Positions 8,274 to 11,468 of a stretch of 11,468 bases of DNA are shown one piece after another; within the stretch, counting starts at the first letter, position 1, and each line of letters begins with the position of its first letter. The notes below the pieces were generated by a model. That model made no database searches. It was not told where the DNA came from and saw only the letters and a program-made list of their open reading frames with translations. Source of the DNA: Betaproteobacteria bacterium. Lineage in GTDB: Bacteria > Pseudomonadota > Gammaproteobacteria > Burkholderiales > SG8-39. Position numbers and translations under genes: made by a program. The stretch lies in NCBI GenBank assembly GCA_007280315.1, contig QYQC01000247.1:1-11468 (forward strand), given 5' to 3'.

Positions 8274-10066
8274 GGCACCGTCGCGCCTCCGCCGAGAAAC
8301 TGCAGCGCCGCGAGTCTGGCGTACAGTCCTTTCTCACGCACGAGCTCGTCGTGTGTGCCGGTGGCGATGATGCGGCCGTCGTCCATGACCACGATGCGAT
8401 CGGCGTTCTGCACCGTCGCCAGCCGGTGCGCAACAATCAGCGTGGTGCGGTTCTGCATCAACCGCGCCAGCGCGAGCTGTACGTAATGTTCGCTCGCCGC
8501 ATCGAGCGAGCTGGTCGCCTCATCGAGCAGCAGCACCGCGCGATCCGCGAGCAGCGCCCGCGCGATCGACAGCCGCTGGCGCTGGCCGCCGGAGAGGCGC
8601 ACGCCGCGTTCGCCGAGAAACGTTTCCATCGCCTCGGGCAGCCGTTCGATGAATTCACTCGCATAGGCCGCCGCACAAGCCTCCTGTACTTCCGCGTCAC
8701 TGGCCGCAGGGCGGCCGTAGCGCACGTTCTCGCGCACCGATGTGGCGAATATCACCGGATCCTGCGGCACCAGCGCGAAGCGCGTGCGCAGCACGCGCGG
8801 ATCGGCGCGGCGCAGTTCGACCCCGTCCACGCTGATCAGGCCGGCGTCGGCGTCGTAGTAGCGCAGCAGCAGTTGAAGAACGGTCGACTTGCCCGCACCG
8901 GAGGGGCCGACCAGCGCCACCGTTTCGCCCGGTTTCACCTCGAGTGAAAAATCCGCCAGCGCCAGCGCATCCGGGCGCGACGGATAGCGAAAGCTGACAT
9001 TGTCGAAGCGCACCTCGCCGCGCGGCGGTTCGGGCAGCGGCTGCGGGTCTGCCGGGACGCGGATCTGCGGCTCGGTGGCGAGCAATTCCATCAGGCGCTC
9101 GGTTGCGCCGGCTGCGCGCTGCAGATCGCCGATCACTTCGGACACGGCGCCGAACGCTCCGGCAACCAGCACCGCGTAGAACACGAACGCCGACAGTTCA
9201 CCTGCGCTGATGCGTCCGTCGAGCACGTCGTGGCCGCCTATCCACAGGATCACGCCCACCGCGCCAAACGCGAGCAGCATCACCAAGGCGATCAGCAGCG
9301 CGCGCTGGCGGATGCGCTCGGCGGCGGTGGAAAACGCCTGCTCCACGCGCTCGCCGAAGCGCTTGCGGTCTTCGTTCTCATGACCGTAGGACTGCACCGT
9401 GCGGATCTCATGCAGCGCTTCGTCGATATAGACGCTGACATCTGCCACGCGCGCCTGGCTCGCGCGCGACAGCGTGCGCACGCGCCGCCCGTAGAGCAGG
9501 ATCGGCGCGATCACCAGCGGCACACCGAGCAGCACCAGCGCCGTTAGCTTGGGACTGGTGACAAACAGCATCACCAGGCTGCCCAGCATGATCAGGGTAT
9601 TCCGCAGCGCGAACGAGGCGCTCGAGCCGATCACCACCTCGAGCAGCGACGTATCGTTGGTCAGGCGCGAAATCACTTCGCCCGTGCGCGTCACTTCGAA
9701 AAAACCCGGCGACAAATCGAGCAGATGGCCGAACACCGCGCGGCGGATGTCGGCCGAAACGCGCTCGCCGATCCAGGAGACGAAATAAAAGCGGGTGTAG
9801 GTGGCGATTGCCATGACCACGATCACGGCGAGCAGCGCCACCAGCGCGCCGTCGAGCAGCGCCGCGTCACCGCTGGAAAATCCGCCGTCGATTACGCGGC
9901 GCAGCCCCTGGCCCAGCACCAGCACGCAGCCGGCGGCGACCACCAGCGCCACCATGGCGAGCGCGACCTGCCGGCGATAAGGCGCGAGAAAGCCAAGAAT
10001 GCGCGCGAGCTGGCGGATGTCTTTATTGCCGGGCCTGTCGGGGATGCTGTCTCTTAGCCTTGCCAC
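8270..10066 (-). CDS. MsbA-related ABC exporter half-transporter (fused TMD-NBD)
   Basis: A 598-residue protein with an N-terminal six-helix exporter domain (about 25-320) and a C-terminal ATPase domain (350-590); it should work as a homodimer in the inner membrane. ATPase motifs are complete: Walker A GPSGAGKST (387-395), Q-loop Gln435, signature LSGGQ (491-495), Walker B VLLLDE (511-516) and H-loop His547. The sequence suits the MsbA-related group of lipid or drug exporters (compare TIGR02204); the substrate cannot be told. It lacks the extra domains of bacteriocin or protease-type exporters. The start is GTG at 10066, with AGGA 5 bases upstream. The stop overlaps the binding-protein gene (ATGA), so the two share a transcript, although an exporter coupled to an osmolyte importer is an odd pair. 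I found no convincing promoter upstream. Confidence 0.93.
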   Translation of the reverse strand: MARLRDSIPDRPGNKDIRQLARILGFLAPYRRQVALAMVALVVAAGCVLVLGQGLRRVIDGGFSSGDAALLDGALVALLAVIVVMAIATYTRFYFVSWIGERVSADIRRAVFGHLLDLSPGFFEVTRTGEVISRLTNDTSLLEVVIGSSASFALRNTLIMLGSLVMLFVTSPKLTALVLLGVPLVIAPILLYGRRVRTLSRASQARVADVSVYIDEALHEIRTVQSYGHENEDRKRFGERVEQAFSTAAERIRQRALLIALVMLLAFGAVGVILWIGGHDVLDGRISAGELSAFVFYAVLVAGAFGAVSEVIGDLQRAAGATERLMELLATEPQIRVPADPQPLPEPPRGEVRFDNVSFRYPSRPDALALADFSLEVKPGETVALVGPSGAGKSTVLQLLLRYYDADAGLISVDGVELRRADPRVLRTRFALVPQDPVIFATSVRENVRYGRPAASDAEVQEACAAAYASEFIERLPEAMETFLGERGVRLSGGQRQRLSIARALLADRAVLLLDEATSSLDAASEHYVQLALARLMQNRTTLIVAHRLATVQNADRIVVMDDGRIIATGTHDELVREKGLYARLAALQFLGGGATVP

Positions 10067-10196
10067 TATGGTCCTGTTCGATCTGATTTCATCGCGCCGT
10101 ACACTTTAGCGCAGTCGGTGCGCGAGACCTGCCATTTCTGCCCCGGCGCCGGCTCCAGATTTCTGCGGCCCATACCCGAGAATACAGAGGCAATCT

Positions 10197-10259
10197 GCCC
10201 GAAGATCAAGGAAAGACGGGCTTTTCCAAGGAGGCGCCCCACTGCCAGTCAGCGCGGCG
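10197..10259. repeat. Direct repeat, copy 1 (left of toxin-antitoxin module)
   Basis: About 63 bases, similar in the same orientation to 10909-10969. The block GATCAAGGAAAGACGGGC is identical in both; TCCAAGG, a palindromic GC core (GGCGCC here) and GCGCGGCG downstream are nearly the same. GCCCG at 10197 and CGGGC after the identical block can pair, giving a 5-bp stem with a 15-base loop. It stands just past the 3' end of the toxin gene. Function unknown. Confidence 0.65.
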
Positions 10260-10284
10260 TACCGCACTGAGGCTTGACTCCGCC

Positions 10285-10578
10285 CTACCGCCTGCCGCCA
10301 GCGTAGCCGGGCTTCCTGTGCTGATGGCGCACGATCAGGATTCGAATGCTGCTTTCGATAATTCAGTATACGACCGAGTGCGGGAAGATCTTCAGCGGGA
10401 AGGATCTTCTTCCTCTTGTCGTTGGCGTACCAAGGTCTGGGTGTTCAAGCAATAGCTTGGCGATACGTTCGAATTCTTCGAGAAAGCGCTCAGCAACCGC
10501 AGGTCCAGCGTGTTCGTTGTAAAAATCCAGTGCATCATCAACATCGCGCTCCGCCCCAGGGTGGAGCGAGTAAGTCAT
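10285..10578 (-). pseudogene. RelE/ParE-family toxin interrupted by an in-frame TGA
   Basis: ATG at 10578 overlaps the antitoxin stop (ATGA). The frame reads MTYSLHPGAERDVDDALDFY, a typical RelE/ParE start, continues with an Arg/Glu-rich helix and DLGTPTTRGRRSFPLKIFP, and meets TGA at 10365-10363 after 71 residues. Beyond it, the same frame encodes 25 more residues to a TAG at 10285: IIESSIRILIVRHQHRKPGY, then AGGRR. That tail is exactly the conserved end of the family (I-IL-V-H-R-PGY). The full protein would have 97 residues, the normal length. A CGA (Arg) to TGA change is the simplest cause, since family members often carry Arg at this place. The product is probably inactive, because the lost strand and His/Tyr-containing end belong to the toxin core. 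Read-through or a sequencing error cannot be excluded. Confidence 0.82.
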
Positions 10579-10802
10579 CGCGGCAGTCGTGCTCGAAGCC
10601 GGGCGATGGCTTCCTGCCCTGGAATTTCCGCGATCGAACCGGATTCCAATTCGGCTTCCCGTCGATCCGCTTCTCGCTCCCAAGCTTCCTCGACTTCGGG
10701 GTCTGAGTGCAGGCTGGCGATCAACCTCTCAAGCAGGTGCGACCGCTCTTCGGGAGCTAAGCGCAGGACTTCGGCCTCCAGCGACTCCAGGTTCGTGCTC
10801 AC
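10575..10802 (-). CDS. Addiction-module antitoxin, Unstab_antitox family (TIGR02574-like)
   Basis: A 75-residue acidic, helical protein. The N-terminal part LEAEVLRLAPEERSHLLERL (about 7-26) followed by IASLHSDPEVEEAWEREADR is the usual pattern of the small putative addiction-module component family paired with RelE/ParE toxins. These proteins neutralise the toxin and, with it, usually repress their own promoter. The start is GTG at 10802, backed by GGAGG 5 bases upstream. The stop overlaps the toxin ATG (ATGA), which keeps the two products in step. The gene looks intact although its toxin partner is broken. Confidence 0.88.
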   Translation of the reverse strand: MSTNLESLEAEVLRLAPEERSHLLERLIASLHSDPEVEEAWEREADRREAELESGSIAEIPGQEAIARLRARLPR

Positions 10803-10827
10803 GCTGACCTCCGGTAAGGTAGATCTT

Positions 10828-10863
10828 TGATCCCCCGTAGTTTACCACGACGTGTGGGGATCA
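10828..10863 (-). promoter_or_regulatory. Candidate promoter-operator of the toxin-antitoxin operon
   Basis: TGATCCCC (10828-10835) and GGGGATCA (10856-10863) form a perfect 8-bp inverted repeat with a 20-base spacer. Inside the spacer lies a smaller repeat, CCAC-N5-GTGG, and an extended -10 element, TGGTAAACT on the minus strand (-10 hexamer 10844-10839). No good -35 is seen, which suits an extended -10 promoter. Transcription would begin near 10832, about 30 bases before the antitoxin GTG. A dyad over the -10 is the expected form of an autoregulatory operator. Confidence 0.5.
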
Positions 10864-10908
10864 CGGTCGCGCATACCGCTTAGCCAGGCAAGGCTCGTTC
10901 TTTCGATT

Positions 10909-10969
10909 GCCTGAAGATCAAGGAAAGACGGGCATCTCCAAGGGGGCCCCAGCGCTGACCGGCGCAGCG
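10909..10969. repeat. Direct repeat, copy 2 (right of toxin-antitoxin module)
   Basis: About 61 bases, the partner of 10197-10259. It keeps the identical block GATCAAGGAAAGACGGGC, then TCCAAGG and a GC palindrome (GGGGCCCC). The 5-bp stem seen in copy 1 is retained with one G-U pair (GCCTG with CGGGC). It lies 15 bases past the glcF stop. Both copies therefore sit at the 3' ends of minus-strand genes and bracket the toxin-antitoxin module. Confidence 0.65.
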
Positions 10970-10984
10970 CGCGGCCCTGGTGAT

Positions 10985-11468
10985 TCAGGCAGGCGGGCCG
11001 ACTAAACGCCGCTCCAAAGCCACTATCCAGTGCTCCATCGGCAACGCGGTTCCACTTTGTAAATGGTTAAGGCAGCCGATATTCGCGCTGACTATGACCT
11101 GCGGCGAGCCGGCGTGCAAGGCGGCCAGCTTGTTCGCTTTCAGCGGGACCGACAGTTCGGGCTGCAGGATGGAGTAAGTGCCCGCCGATCCGCAGCACAG
11201 ATGGCTGTCCGCGACCGGCGTCAGTTCGAAGCCCGCCGCCGTTAGGATACGTTCAATGACTCCGGTCAGCTTCTGTCCGTGCTGCAGCGTGCATGGCAGC
11301 TGCAGCGCCAGCTTCGGCGCCCCATGGCTTGGCGCGGCGAGCAGCGGTTCCAGCCGGTCGAGTTCCGCCGCAACGATTTCGCTCAAGTCTCTGGTCAGCG
11401 CGCTGATCTTTTCTGCCTTGGCGGCATAGGCGGCGTCGTGCGCGAGCAGATGGCCGTACTCCTTCACC
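10985..11468 (-). CDS. glcF: GlcF, iron-sulfur subunit of glycolate oxidase (C-terminal part)
   Basis: The last 161 codons of a larger gene; the 5' end lies outside the window. The frame is open to the edge, and the GTG near it is an internal Val codon (VKEYGHLLAHD). The segment is the second cysteine-rich (CCG) domain of GlcF: PCTLQHGQKLTG, SHLCCGSAGTYSILQPEL and SANIGCLNHLQSG provide the Cys and CCG motifs that bind a cluster or partner. HWIVALERRL ends the protein. E. coli GlcF has 407 residues, so about 60% is missing. GlcF passes electrons from the FAD subunits GlcD and GlcE during oxidation of glycolate to glyoxylate at the membrane. glcD and glcE would be expected to the right. A lactate-utilisation LutA-type protein is the alternative, but CCGSAGTYS favours GlcF. 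Confidence 0.92.
   Translation of the reverse strand, partial: VKEYGHLLAHDAAYAAKAEKISALTRDLSEIVAAELDRLEPLLAAPSHGAPKLALQLPCTLQHGQKLTGVIERILTAAGFELTPVADSHLCCGSAGTYSILQPELSVPLKANKLAALHAGSPQVIVSANIGCLNHLQSGTALPMEHWIVALERRLVGPPA

Noticed and set aside
10197..10230. Rho-independent terminator formed by repeat copy 1
   Set aside because: The T-run follows the stem only on the plus strand, where there is no gene to terminate, and copy 2 lacks it. The loop of 15 bases and 5-bp stem are also weak.
10066..10242. 58-codon minus-strand frame with a GTG start that ends one base into the exporter start
   Set aside because: No ribosome binding site, codon choice unlike the neighbours, and its first third is the repeated element, so it is more likely intergenic.
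10197..10969. Integron cassette (attC-type) reading of the repeats around the toxin-antitoxin module
   Set aside because: No GTTRRRY/RYYYAAC core sites and no integrase in view; the repeats are direct and similar in sequence, whereas attC sites are conserved mainly in structure.

Overview
The window is GC-rich proteobacterial DNA, most likely from a beta- or gammaproteobacterium. This is inferred from the PntA/PntB type, a GlcF-type glycolate oxidase subunit, a perfect FNR-type box and the codon bias; no taxonomic marker is present. Every supportable gene lies on the minus strand, so transcription runs from high to low coordinates. Long plus-strand frames are antisense shadows.

Layout in transcription order. 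(1) 11468-10985: the 3' end of glcF, the Fe-S subunit of glycolate oxidase. (2) 10909-10197: a small toxin-antitoxin module (Unstab_antitox-type antitoxin, then a RelE/ParE-type toxin broken by an in-frame TGA), bracketed by two similar ~60-bp direct repeats. (3) 10066-6796: a two-part ABC region. An MsbA-related exporter half-transporter overlaps by ATGA a glycine-betaine/choline-type substrate-binding protein, whose frame runs by a one-base shift into the matching permease. It looks like one fused binding-protein/permease gene with a -1 frameshift, and no importer ATPase is visible. (4) 6740-3574: a perfect FNR/Anr-type palindrome, then pntA and pntB, the proton-translocating NAD(P) transhydrogenase. 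(5) 3551-1: a promoter candidate and the Mrp-type multisubunit cation/proton antiporter genes in the order E-F-G-A(C-terminal part)-B-C-D, nearly all overlapping by 1 to 4 bases. mrpD runs off the window.

How the genes work together: the larger half of the window is a membrane-energetics block. Transhydrogenase spends proton motive force to make NADPH; the Mrp complex spends it to expel Na+ (or K+) and hold internal pH. The FNR-type box suggests that oxygen availability controls pntAB. The osmolyte-type importer fits a salt or osmotic theme but appears damaged. The most unusual points are the archaeal-MBH-like order and the free-standing C-terminal part of MrpA, the FNR box before pntA, the binding-protein/permease frameshift, the nonsense-disrupted toxin, and the paired repeats around the toxin-antitoxin module. 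I see no convincing evidence of a wholly new system.
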